A stretch of 64,000 nucleotides of DNA from JAVBKV01 sp031553885 (GCA_031553885.1 JAVBKV010000027.1:1-64000), one strand, 5' to 3'; shown: positions 45,566 to 53,591, counted from the stretch's first letter. Numbers and translations are program-made. Notes: generated by a model not told the origin, from the letters alone.

Positions 45566-46800
45566 AGTTCCCGTATTGTTTCTTCCACATTCATTCCGTC
45601 AGGCATACTTTCCGACCGGGTGTTTCCACGGTATTTATACCTTCCGCTTTTGTCACACAAACTAATCACCCTGCTGACCGGCATCTGAAGAAATCCGTTC
45701 TTATCGTGCTCTTTTAACCAATAGAAGGCATAGGTTAGCCAGGCTTTCCGGTAGTCTTCGCTTTGCAGGTAAAACCAGGAAATTTCATCGTAACCCCAAA
45801 TGTAATGGGATTCCGGAGTGGCTTTCCCCGGGGTCCGGCTGCAACCGAAATTATCGAATTCGACTAAGTAGGGGAGAGAACTGCAACTCCAACCACTGGG
45901 AGTGACACATCCCTGACTTTTTCCATATAAGGCGTCTAAGTAATTCATTTCCAATACTCCTTCCATCGGTTTTTCTACGATTTCTTTGATCCGGAGTGGA
46001 AAAGAATTGAAGTCCAGCAGGCTTTTGCCATTGGTAACCATGCCTCCATGCGGAGTGTGGGCGTCCAACAGAATCCAGCCTCTCCGGGTGTTTTTTTCGG
46101 CGTATTTTCGCAGGCAGTTCAGAAATTTATTCCAATGCATCCAATTAGAATCTGCCATGCCCATCAGGGAAGTTTGTCCCAGGTGCAAGGCTTCGCAACC
46201 GATCTGCATGTATGTTCCGGCTAGGAAAAGGAGCCAGAGCTTGGTTTCCTGCCGGGTAATATCCGGTACACTGGAGCCTTTAGTCCATAATTCAACGAAT
46301 TTTCCATCGGGATTGATCATGTTGTCGTAATTGAAATTCCGTTTTTCGACCGGTAAATCCATTGTTTTGAAAACCCATTCGGGAATAGCTATCTGGTTGA
46401 CTTGTTGAGTGACAATCTCAAAAAGTGCTCCCTGAAAAATGATGTCCGGATCGAAGGCATGTACTTTTTCTATCAATTCCCGGGCCTGGGCTAAGTAATC
46501 CGGATTGTTCAATACATCTTCTCTTCCCCAACGGTAGATTGCCCTGCCGATGAATTTGGCTCCGGTGTTCCGGATCAGTCGTATATCATCTTCCTTGTTG
46601 GGGTAGGGACCATCGATCGTGTATGGATTTACGTTTAAAAATTCGGAAGCTGTAATCGATCGGCTCAGGTAGTTTTCCAATACTTCACGGGAAATGCCGG
46701 ATCGATCGAAATAATAGTTTTTATTGGGCTGTGACTGACAGAAAACGTTTATTGAGAGTAAGCAGCCCAGTATAGAGAAAGCCAGTGTTTTTTTCTTCAT
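45541..46800 (-). CDS. Unrecognised secreted protein, possible TIM-barrel hydrolase
   Basis: A 419-residue protein with a signal peptide (MKKKTLAFSILGCLLSINVFC). I do not recognise the family. Features suggest a (beta/alpha)8 glycoside-hydrolase-like fold: GAKFIGRAIYRWG, DPDIIFQGALFEI, MQIGCEALHLGQTSLMG, RRGWILLDAHTPHGG, GVLEMNYLDALYG and DEISWFYLQSEDYRKAWLTYAFYWL, with several strand-end acidic residues. It is rich in Trp and Tyr, as sugar-binding proteins often are. It is transcribed divergently from the DUF1080 gene and shares an upstream motif with the FAD oxidoreductase gene, so the three probably serve one pathway. The C-terminal LKIKN is encoded by an interspersed repeat. Confidence 0.7.
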   Translation of the reverse strand: MKKKTLAFSILGCLLSINVFCQSQPNKNYYFDRSGISREVLENYLSRSITASEFLNVNPYTIDGPYPNKEDDIRLIRNTGAKFIGRAIYRWGREDVLNNPDYLAQARELIEKVHAFDPDIIFQGALFEIVTQQVNQIAIPEWVFKTMDLPVEKRNFNYDNMINPDGKFVELWTKGSSVPDITRQETKLWLLFLAGTYMQIGCEALHLGQTSLMGMADSNWMHWNKFLNCLRKYAEKNTRRGWILLDAHTPHGGMVTNGKSLLDFNSFPLRIKEIVEKPMEGVLEMNYLDALYGKSQGCVTPSGWSCSSLPYLVEFDNFGCSRTPGKATPESHYIWGYDEISWFYLQSEDYRKAWLTYAFYWLKEHDKNGFLQMPVSRVISLCDKSGRYKYRGNTRSESMPDGMNVEETIRELWELKIKN

Positions 46801-46820
46801 GGTTATTTTTTACATAAACT

Positions 46821-46834
46821 CTGTTTGCGTACAC
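46821..46834 (-). promoter_or_regulatory. Candidate operator in the divergent intergenic region
   Basis: The minus strand reads GTGTACGCAAACAG, 20 bases before the ATG at 46800. It matches the element at 44049-44062 at 12 of 14 positions in the same orientation to its gene. Placed between divergent genes, it could also affect the DUF1080 gene. Confidence 0.4.
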
Positions 46835-46939
46835 GGTTTTTATTTGCCTTTGAATTGAAAACAGGATCGAAACCGCTACGAAGATAAATTATTTATTAAC
46901 ACATTTATTATAAACGATGCAAGAGAATGAAAAAATCAT

Positions 46940-46947
46940 TATTTTTG
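46940..46947 (+). promoter_or_regulatory. Promoter -7 box for DUF1080 gene
   Basis: TATTTTTG, an exact TAnnTTTG match, 33 bases before the ATG at 46981. No clear -33 element. Confidence 0.45.
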
Positions 46948-46980
46948 TCGTCTTTCATTTATAATTTTAAAATTCAAACC

Positions 46981-47700
46981 ATGAAAACAGTTATTCTCTC
47001 CCTGCTTGTAGCAGTTTGTGCGATGAATGTACATGCACAAAAAAACAATACTCTGACATCAAAAGAAAAGAAGGAAGGCTGGCAGCTTTTATTTGACGGT
47101 AAAAGCATGGACGGCTGGCGAAAATGCAATTCAACCGAAATGGCGGCTAATTGGAGTATCGATCAGGAATCGATGAAAGTTGCCCGTGGAGAAAAAGCCG
47201 GATCGGGCCAGGGAGGCGATATCTTGTTCGGAGGTAAAAAATATTCCAATTTTGAATTGTCTATCGACTGGAAAATCGAGAAGAGTGGAAATTCAGGAAT
47301 CTTCTATTACGTAGTGGAGTACCCCGGTAAACCGATTTATTATGCAGCTCCTGAAATTCAGGTGTTGGACAACTGGAATGCCAGTGACAATAAGTTAGCC
47401 AATCACCTGGCCGGTTCGCTTTATGACATGATTCCTGCTTTGCCTCAGAATGCCAAACAGGCAGGAGAGTGGAATACAATTGTTATTAAGGTGAAAGATG
47501 GAAAAGTAACTCATACCCAAAACGGCGTCAAAGTAGTGGAATACGAACTCTGGACTCCGGAATGGAAAGAACTGGTAGCTAAAAGTAAATTCAAAGACTG
47601 GCCAGGATTTATCGACGGACCGGCAAAAGAAGGTTTCATCGGCTTACAAGATCACGGATACGATTGCTGGTACCGGAACATTAAAATCAGAGAACTTTAA
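46981..47700 (+). CDS. DUF1080 / 3-keto-disaccharide hydrolase family protein
   Basis: A 239-residue secreted protein: signal peptide (MKTVILSLLVAVCAMNVHAQ) then a DUF1080 jelly-roll (concanavalin-like) domain with the typical blocks EGWQLLFDGKSMDGWRKCN, DILFGGKKYSNFELSIDWKI, GNSGIFYYV, PEIQVLDN, GEWNTIVIKVKDGKVTHTQNG and GFIGLQDHGYDCWYRNIKIREL. Some members of this family hydrolyse glycosides after oxidation to the 3-keto form. Here a Tat-exported FAD oxidoreductase lies nearby and could supply that oxidation. The ATG at 46981 gives the correct signal peptide; an upstream ATG at 46927 does not. Confidence 0.9.
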   Translation: MKTVILSLLVAVCAMNVHAQKNNTLTSKEKKEGWQLLFDGKSMDGWRKCNSTEMAANWSIDQESMKVARGEKAGSGQGGDILFGGKKYSNFELSIDWKIEKSGNSGIFYYVVEYPGKPIYYAAPEIQVLDNWNASDNKLANHLAGSLYDMIPALPQNAKQAGEWNTIVIKVKDGKVTHTQNGVKVVEYELWTPEWKELVAKSKFKDWPGFIDGPAKEGFIGLQDHGYDCWYRNIKIREL

Positions 47701-47785
47701 GAATTAAAAATTAAAAATGAAGAATTAAAAATGAAAGGTAGTTTGTTCTTATCATTTTTAAGTCTTCATTTTTAATTTTTAATTT
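47701..47785. repeat. 34-bp inverted repeat of the interspersed family
   Basis: Left arm 47701-47734 and right arm 47752-47785 are inverse copies with two mismatches, around a 17-base loop. It sits between the convergent DUF1080 and tyrA genes and touches the tyrA stop codon. Confidence 0.85.
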
Positions 47786-48557
47786 AATCAATATTGTTCC
47801 GGACTTTCAATAAGAACTCTTTCATGGCCTGGCTGTCCCGGGCTTCGATGATCCGGAGCAGATGAGCCAGTTCTTTCCGGATCTCTTCCAGTTGGTTGGG
47901 CGTTCGTGGGTTGAACAGGATTTCCGTTAATAAATAATCATCCTCGGAAAGCAGTCCCCGGGCGATATTCATGTGTTTTTTGAAAGTAGTTCCCGGCGCT
48001 TCCTGGTGTTTCATTACCGATGCAAAAACCAAGGTGGAGGCAAATGGAATGGAGAGCGAGTAAGCAATTGTTTCGTCATGTTCGTCAAATGTGTACTCAA
48101 AAATATTGAGTTTCAACGAATTGTATAAATCTCTGAAAAATACTTTTCCCATGTGACTGGATTCGGAGATGATAATTGCATTTTCTGAGGACAGGTTGCC
48201 TAGATTGGCAAATGTGGGACCGAACATCGGGTGGGTGGAGACAAACGGTCGTCCGAGCGATGTGTAAAATTCCTGTAGACCGGTTTTTACGGAAGCGATA
48301 TCGGAGATAATGCAGGATTCCGGAATGTATGGAAGCACCTGTTTGAAAGCTTCGATGGTATACTGGACAGTAGCCGCATTGATGAGTATTTCCGGTTTGA
48401 AGTCGGCAATTTCTTCCGGACGGTTCATCCGGATGCAGTTGTAAGTGAACCGTAACCGTTGAGGATTAGGGTCGAAAATAGCCACTTCATGTTCAAAACT
48501 CAGTATATCGGCAAAGAAAGAGCCCATTTTTCCGGCTCCTAATAATTGGATTCTCAT
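47784..48557 (-). CDS. tyrA: Prephenate dehydrogenase
   Basis: A 257-residue protein with an N-terminal Rossmann fold (LLGAGKMGSFFADIL) and a helical C-terminal dimerisation domain. VSTHPMFGPTFANLG carries the His expected to bind prephenate, and SDIASVKTGL is typical of TyrA. It oxidises prephenate to 4-hydroxyphenylpyruvate with NAD(P)+ and lacks fused chorismate mutase or ACT domains. It is the last gene of the Phe/Tyr operon and overlaps the DAHP synthase/mutase gene by four bases. A repeat hairpin ends the unit. Confidence 0.92.
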   Translation of the reverse strand: MRIQLLGAGKMGSFFADILSFEHEVAIFDPNPQRLRFTYNCIRMNRPEEIADFKPEILINAATVQYTIEAFKQVLPYIPESCIISDIASVKTGLQEFYTSLGRPFVSTHPMFGPTFANLGNLSSENAIIISESSHMGKVFFRDLYNSLKLNIFEYTFDEHDETIAYSLSIPFASTLVFASVMKHQEAPGTTFKKHMNIARGLLSEDDYLLTEILFNPRTPNQLEEIRKELAHLLRIIEARDSQAMKEFLLKVRNNID

Positions 48558-49615
48558 TGGTTTAAAATTTCAATTTGTTTTCGGATCGATTCTTCGTGGA
48601 TAGCTTCCAGTACCGTTTTCATAAATTCGGCTTTCATTCCCATTTTTTCCGCTGCTGTAATTCGTTTTTCCAATATTTCATCGTAACGAACCGTCTGCAA
48701 TACCGGCATGTTATGTTCTTTTTTGTACTGTCCGATTTCCTGGGAAATTCGCATCCGCTTGGCCAGGATCAGTAACAATTCATCATCGATCTCGTCAATC
48801 TGTTTTCTCAATTCGGTCAGGCTTTCCGTAGTTTGGCTGGTTTCCCGGATAACCAATAAATTTAATACATACGACAACACATCCGGAGTGATTTGCTGCT
48901 CCTTATCGCTCCAGGCTGCATCGGGCATGCAATGGGATTCGATGATTAATCCGTCGTAATTCAGGTCCATGGCTTGTTGACTGAGCGGGGCGATCAACTC
49001 CCTTTTTCCTCCGATGTGACTAGGGTCGCAAATCAGGGGCAGATTGGGTATCCGTCGTTTCAGTTCAATGGGAATGTGCCATTGCGGCAGGTTCCGGTAC
49101 ATTTTCTGATCGTACGAGCTGAACCCGCGGTGAATGGCTCCGATTTTCCGGATTCCGGCATTATAAATCCGCTCGATACCTCCGATCCAGAGTTCCAGGT
49201 CCGGATTTACCGGATTTTTAACCAATACCGGTACATCAGCTCCTTTCAATGCATCTGCAATTTCCTGCATGGCAAAAGGATTGGCCGAAGTGCGGGCTCC
49301 GATCCACAGAATATCGATTCCGTATTTCAATGCTTCGAATACATGTTTTTGGGTAGCCACTTCGGTGGATACATACATTCCGGTTTCTTTTTTAACTTTC
49401 TGCAACCAGCTTAACCCTTCGGTTCCGACACCTTCAAACCCTCCCGGCTTAGTACGGGGTTTCCATATTCCTGCCCGGAAAATCCGGATGCCGCTTGATG
49501 CCAGTTGCCGGGCTGTGGTCAAGACTTGTTCTTCTGTTTCCGCACTACACGGACCGGCGATCACTAAAGGTCGCTGAGGTTCTATACCTGGTAATAAAAT
49601 AGATTCGAGTTCCAT
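48554..49615 (-). CDS. Bifunctional DAHP synthase / chorismate mutase
   Basis: A 353-residue fusion. Residues 1 to about 260 form a DAHP synthase of the AroA-beta/KDO8P-synthase-like type (VIAGPCSAE, RAGIWKPRTKPGGFEG, WIGARTSANPFAM, ICDPSHIGGKREL). Residues about 265-353 form an AroQ-type chorismate mutase (LTELRKQIDEIDDELLLILAKRM, IHEESIRKQ). It therefore catalyses the first shikimate step and the chorismate-to-prephenate step. In related fusions the mutase domain gives feedback control by prephenate. It sits between the aminotransferase and tyrA genes. Confidence 0.95.
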   Translation of the reverse strand: MELESILLPGIEPQRPLVIAGPCSAETEEQVLTTARQLASSGIRIFRAGIWKPRTKPGGFEGVGTEGLSWLQKVKKETGMYVSTEVATQKHVFEALKYGIDILWIGARTSANPFAMQEIADALKGADVPVLVKNPVNPDLELWIGGIERIYNAGIRKIGAIHRGFSSYDQKMYRNLPQWHIPIELKRRIPNLPLICDPSHIGGKRELIAPLSQQAMDLNYDGLIIESHCMPDAAWSDKEQQITPDVLSYVLNLLVIRETSQTTESLTELRKQIDEIDDELLLILAKRMRISQEIGQYKKEHNMPVLQTVRYDEILEKRITAAEKMGMKAEFMKTVLEAIHEESIRKQIEILNQ

Positions 49616-49650
49616 ATAATTGTTTTATTTAATTTTGAATTGTTGACATC

Positions 49651-49686
49651 AACTCTTAACTCTTAATTTTTAACTTTTAATTTTTT
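49651..49686. repeat. Interspersed AT-rich repeat, single arm
   Basis: AACTCTTAACTCTTAATTTT followed by TAACTTTTAATTTTTT. On the minus strand it supplies the last codons (LKVKN) and the stop of the aminotransferase. Confidence 0.7.
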
Positions 49687-50835
49687 CACTCTGTTTAACG
49701 CTTCTTCCAGCATTCTTTCATTGCAGCACAACGAAATGCGGATGTAATTGTTTCCATTGCTTCCGAAGATGAATCCCGGTGTTATGAAGACGTTGGCTTC
49801 ATATAATATTTGGTCTGCCAGGTCTCCGCTGGTTGGATAACTATCCGGAATTTTCCCCCATAGGAACATGCCTGATTGTTTCGGATCCAATGTACAACCT
49901 AATGTTTCCATGATTTGTTCGGCAATGCTTCTTCTTTTTTTATACACCTCATTCATTTGCCGGTACCATTCTGCCGGGGCCTGGAGCGCCTGGGCGGCAG
50001 CCAGCATCATGGGTTTGAACTGTCCGCTGTCGATATTGCTTTTCACTTTGAGCACCCACTGGATGAATTGCGGATTGGAAGCCAGCATGGCCATCCGCCA
50101 TCCCGGCATGTTGTGTGATTTACTCAGGGAGTTCAGTTCGATACAAATTTCCTTGGCTCCTTCGATGCTCAATATGCTTAACGGCTTTTCATTCAATATA
50201 AAACTATAGGGGTTATCATGACAGATGACAATCCCGTGTTTTTTTCCGAAAGTTACTAATTTTTTGAATAATTCTTCTGAGGCGGGAGCACCGGTAGGCA
50301 TGTGAGGATAGTTGACCCACATCAGTTTTACATTCGACAGGTCCGTTTTTTCCAGCGTATCGAAATCCGGTTGCCAGCCGTTATCTTCTTTCAGATCGTA
50401 GGCTATAATATGAGCTCCCACCAAATTACTGACAGAACTGTATGTCGGGTATCCGGGATTGGGTACCAGGACACTGTCGCCCGGATTCAGGAAGGCCAGG
50501 GAGATGTGTAAGATCCCTTCTTTAGATCCGATCAGGGGTTGTATTTCCGTATCCGGATTCAGTTCCACTCCGTACCAGTTTTTATACCATCCGGCAAATG
50601 CTTTACGCAATTCAGGAATACCCACATACGGCTGGTATCCGTGAACATCCGGTTGTTGCGCAGACCGGCATAGGATCTCAACCGTTTCTGGCGAAGGTGG
50701 CAGATCGGGACTTCCTATTCCCAGGCTGATTACATTTTTACCTGCAGCATTCATTGCAGCTACTTCTTTCAGCTTTTGAGAAAAATAGTATTCACTGACT
50801 GATTGGAGCCTTTCGGCTGGTTGTATTGTTTTCAT
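49663..50835 (-). CDS. PLP-dependent aminotransferase, aromatic operon
   Basis: A 390-residue fold type I class I/II aminotransferase. The PLP lysine is Lys239 in SLSKSHNMPGWRM; GSKEGILH (near 103) and VNYPHMPTGAP (near 174) are cofactor contacts, the latter replacing the more usual NPxNPTG form. In this operon it most likely transaminates phenylpyruvate and 4-hydroxyphenylpyruvate, finishing Phe and Tyr synthesis. LL-diaminopimelate-aminotransferase-like relatives look similar, so specificity is inferred from context. It starts 3 bases after the pheA stop. The C-terminal LKVKN is encoded by an interspersed repeat. Confidence 0.9.
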   Translation of the reverse strand: MKTIQPAERLQSVSEYYFSQKLKEVAAMNAAGKNVISLGIGSPDLPPSPETVEILCRSAQQPDVHGYQPYVGIPELRKAFAGWYKNWYGVELNPDTEIQPLIGSKEGILHISLAFLNPGDSVLVPNPGYPTYSSVSNLVGAHIIAYDLKEDNGWQPDFDTLEKTDLSNVKLMWVNYPHMPTGAPASEELFKKLVTFGKKHGIVICHDNPYSFILNEKPLSILSIEGAKEICIELNSLSKSHNMPGWRMAMLASNPQFIQWVLKVKSNIDSGQFKPMMLAAAQALQAPAEWYRQMNEVYKKRRSIAEQIMETLGCTLDPKQSGMFLWGKIPDSYPTSGDLADQILYEANVFITPGFIFGSNGNNYIRISLCCNERMLEEALNRVKKLKVKN

Positions 50836-50838
50836 TTA

Positions 50839-51687
50839 TTATTCCTCCATTTTATTTTCTTCGTATTCGCCGAGTATTTTAAAGTCTTTTGTCAAAGGAC
50901 GTACGGCGTCCAGCGCCTGTTTGTAACGCATGTAGTTGCCGAAAGACAGATCGACGTAAAACAGGTACTCCCATTCCCGGCCGATTATCGGCAACGATTG
51001 TATCTTGGTCAGGTTGATGTCGTAGAAGGAGAGAATGGTCAATACTTTGGATAAACTCCCTTCCGTGTGTGGAAGTGTAAAGACGACAGACGATTTGCTG
51101 AGTACATGGTCCTGCAACAATTCTTCTGCATTCCACCGGTTGGATAGCAATAAAAAGCGAGTGAAATTACGCTTGTTGGTCTCGATACCTTCCGACAGGA
51201 TGTTTAATCCATATAAATTTGCTGCATATTTGCTGCATATAGCTGCATGACCGGAAAGCTGTTTTTCGGCAATAAGTTTCGCACTGAGGGCGGTATCTTC
51301 TGTTTCAACAACCTTGACATGGGGAAGTGTGTCTAAAAAATTTCCGCATTGCATCAGGGCAATCGGATGGGAGTTTATTTCCTTGATGTCGTGGATGGTT
51401 TCTCCCTGCAGTGCAGCCAGGCAGTGAGAAATCCTCAACTTTTTTTCTCCGATTACTGCCAGGTCGCTTTCCCGTATTAATTCATGGTTCTGGAGTAAGC
51501 TTCCGGCAATTGTATTCTCAATAGCCATAATTCCGATCAGAGTCGGATCTTTTTTGAGGGCAGAAATGACGTCACGGAATTGGTTACAGGGAAGTATCTC
51601 AATCTCTTCTTCCTGTTTGAAATACTCTCTTGCCGCGATTTCATGATACGCTCCCTCCACTCCCTGTATAGCAATCTTTTTTTTCAT
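50839..51687 (-). CDS. pheA: Prephenate dehydratase
   Basis: A 282-residue protein with a type II periplasmic-binding-like dehydratase domain (IAIQGVEGAYHEIAA, MAIENTIAGSLLQNH, NFTRFLLLSN with the catalytic Thr-Arg-Phe) and a C-terminal ACT domain (VVFTLPHTEGSLSKVLTILS). It converts prephenate to phenylpyruvate, and the ACT domain should bind Phe for feedback. The ligand motif usually written ESRP reads QSLP here (KIQSLPIIG). It is the first structural gene of the operon. Its ATG lies about 30 bases after an intrinsic terminator that belongs to a leader-peptide attenuator. Confidence 0.95.
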   Translation of the reverse strand: MKKKIAIQGVEGAYHEIAAREYFKQEEEIEILPCNQFRDVISALKKDPTLIGIMAIENTIAGSLLQNHELIRESDLAVIGEKKLRISHCLAALQGETIHDIKEINSHPIALMQCGNFLDTLPHVKVVETEDTALSAKLIAEKQLSGHAAICSKYAANLYGLNILSEGIETNKRNFTRFLLLSNRWNAEELLQDHVLSKSSVVFTLPHTEGSLSKVLTILSFYDINLTKIQSLPIIGREWEYLFYVDLSFGNYMRYKQALDAVRPLTKDFKILGEYEENKMEE

Positions 51688-51717
51688 TGAACAATTTATT
51701 TTTGTTTGAAAAATATT

Positions 51718-51752
51718 AAAAAAAAGATCCTGCCATTTATTGACAGGATCTT
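51718..51752 (-). terminator. Attenuator terminator before pheA
   Basis: On the minus strand AAGATCCTG, an 11-base loop, CAGGATCTT and eight Ts. It lies between the promoter and pheA, so it can only act as a conditional terminator. Confidence 0.9.
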
Positions 51753-51816
51753 ATATCTTTTTGTAATGTATTCTGTTTATTCGTCTCAGCTTTTTATTTA
51801 CATACAAAATCCTGTC
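51742..51816 (-). promoter_or_regulatory. Antiterminator of the pheA attenuator
   Basis: GACAGGATTTT (minus strand, 51806-51816) can pair with AAGATCCTGTC (51742-51752) over 11 bases with one G-U pair. That pairing removes the left arm of the terminator. The upstream segment lies inside the last third of the leader peptide frame, so a ribosome that reaches the leader stop covers it and lets the terminator form, while one stalled earlier leaves it free. Confidence 0.85.
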
Positions 51817-51874
51817 TTACCTGCTTGCTAAAGTAAAAGTAATAAAAGGAATATGTAAAATAAAATCTATTCAC
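51794..51874 (-). CDS. pheL: Phe/Tyr-rich leader peptide (attenuation)
   Basis: A 26-residue frame starting with GTG and ending TAA. Residues 4-15 read FYFTYSFYYFYF, and a sixth Phe is at 23, giving six Phe and five Tyr in all. No in-frame ATG precedes it, because an in-frame stop lies five codons upstream. An A-rich stretch (AAAAAGAAAC) stands where ribosomes bind in this phylum. The peptide would sense charged tRNA-Phe and tRNA-Tyr: stalling in the aromatic run frees the antiterminator. Both amino acids are products of the operon. The assignment is from sequence alone but the architecture is complete. Confidence 0.85.
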   Translation of the reverse strand: MNRFYFTYSFYYFYFSKQVRQDFVCK

Positions 51875-51901
51875 TGTTTCTTTTTGTTATGAATGACGAT
51901 G

Positions 51902-51931
51902 CAAATGTAATACTTTTTTTAATAACACAAA
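51902..51931 (-). promoter_or_regulatory. Promoter of the Phe/Tyr operon
   Basis: On the minus strand TTTG (51928-51931), 18 bases, TACATTTG (51902-51909). Both boxes match the Bacteroidota consensus. Transcription would start near 51895, about 20 bases before the leader peptide GTG. Confidence 0.7.
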
Positions 51932-52303
51932 TAAATCATGACTTTTTTAAACAAATTATTTTATTTCTCATGTTGACAATTATGAATTTAGATGTGAAAA
52001 TGTCCTTTTTTAATCAAAAATAGTCTGTTTTTATTTGTTCGTTTATGTTAATTAATTCAAATTTGTATGAAAATGAACTTTGTATACATTGAGAACAAGG
52101 AAAGTAGTTATTCGTTCAGCTTCCTTTTATTTATCGGTATTCATATTCGTGAAAGCGATATCAATTTCTGTTGTGTTTGTAGACCCATCGGTAAAATACC
52201 AGAATGAAGAAAATAAAAAATTGTATAATCCATTTCTTTTTCTTTTCTTTGCAGCAATGAAAAACATAACCCTTGCGATAAATAGTTTTGAATAAATTTT
52301 ATC
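51932..52303 (+). other. AT-rich intergenic region before the efflux operon
   Basis: About 370 bases with no convincing gene. Short open frames here have biased composition and no start context. GAACTTTG near 52077 is one mismatch from the promoter box and could serve the efflux operon, but no matching -33 element is clear. Confidence 0.4.
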
Positions 52304-53590
52304 GTGCACTTAAATCAAAAAATTGTGCAGAGATTTCAATATATTTTTGTTTCAGTTTTATTCGTCATTCTTTTGTTTTCCTGCTCCCGGGGAAATGAAA
52401 ATATCCTGACCTATTCGGTTTCTCAGAAGGATTTTGAGAATGCGTTGGTTGTCGATGGTTATACAGAACCGGTTCGATCAACCAGTTTGTCTTGTCCGGG
52501 TGATATCGAAGGTACGGTGGTTTTTTTGGTTGAAGATGGTACGGTTGTAGAGGAAGGGGATGTCGTCTGCGTGATAGAAAGTAAGGATTTGCAGAATTAC
52601 TATGATCAGATGCTGATAAGTCTGGATGGTGCCAATGCCAGTTTGAATAAAACCAAAGCCGAATTGGAGATGCAATATGCTTTGTTGGAGGCTCAGGTCA
52701 AGAGTAATGAGGCAGAGACGCAGATTGCCCAGTTGGACTCCTTGCAATTGGCTTATTCTACCCCTTCGCAAAAACGAATCAAAGAACTTCAATTAAAAAA
52801 AGTCGGTATTGATAAAGCCCGGTACGAAAAAAAACTGAAAGCGCTCGATATCATTCATAAAGCCCAGATACGACAGATAGAATTGAGTATACAGAATTTT
52901 TCCAACCGGATTAAATCAACCAAGGATCGATTGGATGAGTTAACTATTAAAGCTCCTCATAAAGGATTATTATTGAGAGGAATTCATCCCGTTACCGGAA
53001 CTAAACTGCAAGTGGGAGATGTGATCTGGTCGAGGGCTCCTATCGCTTCTATGCCGGAAATGAAAGCAATGAAAGTAAAAATACAGGCATCCGAAAGCGA
53101 TTACAAATACATCAGTATTAACGATTCGGTCTGTTATACATTTGATGCCATGCCCGGAAATCAAGCTTGGGGAAAGATTCTGAAGAAAGCTCCGGTTGGA
53201 CAAGCTTACCAAAGAGGATCCAAGGTGAAGTTTTTTGAAATAGAGGCTTCTGTCGACAGTACTCTGGAAATGCCCGAACCTGGTTTTACAGCCAATTGCC
53301 GTATTATTATGAAATTGGAAAGAGATACAATTGTGGTTCCCCAGATATCTATTTTTGAAGAGGATTCCATGAAAGTAGTTTATGTAAAGAGAGACAACGG
53401 TTTTGAAATGCGCCAGGTATTAACCGGGCTTACTTCTTCCAAAGAGGCTGTTATCACAGCCGGATTGCGGAACAAAGAAATCATTTCATTATCCAAACCG
53501 GGGGCTTCGCTTATCAGGGAGAAAAAATTACTTCCGGATTCGGTAACCGGTAATAAAAAAGTTGAAGAGATACAAAAAGAAGAAAAATAA
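52304..53590 (+). CDS. Efflux adaptor lipoprotein 1 (HlyD/MacA family)
   Basis: A 428-residue periplasmic adaptor. The start must be non-ATG: GTG at 52304, or GTG at 52325, which gives a neater lipoprotein signal (QRFQYIFVSVLFVILLFSC). The lipidated Cys is 27 from the first start. It shows the split biotinyl-lipoyl domain (VVFLVEDGTVVEEGDVVCVIES and TIKAPHKGLLLRGIHPVTGTKLQVGDVIWS), a long coiled-coil hairpin (about 95-210) and beta-barrel/membrane-proximal domains. It links the inner-membrane ABC pump to the TolC-type channel. It is the first of three consecutive, quite different adaptors. Confidence 0.88.
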   Translation: MHLNQKIVQRFQYIFVSVLFVILLFSCSRGNENILTYSVSQKDFENALVVDGYTEPVRSTSLSCPGDIEGTVVFLVEDGTVVEEGDVVCVIESKDLQNYYDQMLISLDGANASLNKTKAELEMQYALLEAQVKSNEAETQIAQLDSLQLAYSTPSQKRIKELQLKKVGIDKARYEKKLKALDIIHKAQIRQIELSIQNFSNRIKSTKDRLDELTIKAPHKGLLLRGIHPVTGTKLQVGDVIWSRAPIASMPEMKAMKVKIQASESDYKYISINDSVCYTFDAMPGNQAWGKILKKAPVGQAYQRGSKVKFFEIEASVDSTLEMPEPGFTANCRIIMKLERDTIVVPQISIFEEDSMKVVYVKRDNGFEMRQVLTGLTSSKEAVITAGLRNKEIISLSKPGASLIREKKLLPDSVTGNKKVEEIQKEEK

Positions 53591-53591
53591 T

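Noticed and set aside
52080..52295. A 71-codon open frame before the efflux operon
   Set aside because: No convincing start context, hydrophobic low-complexity composition, and it lies in an AT-rich promoter-like region with nothing recognisable.
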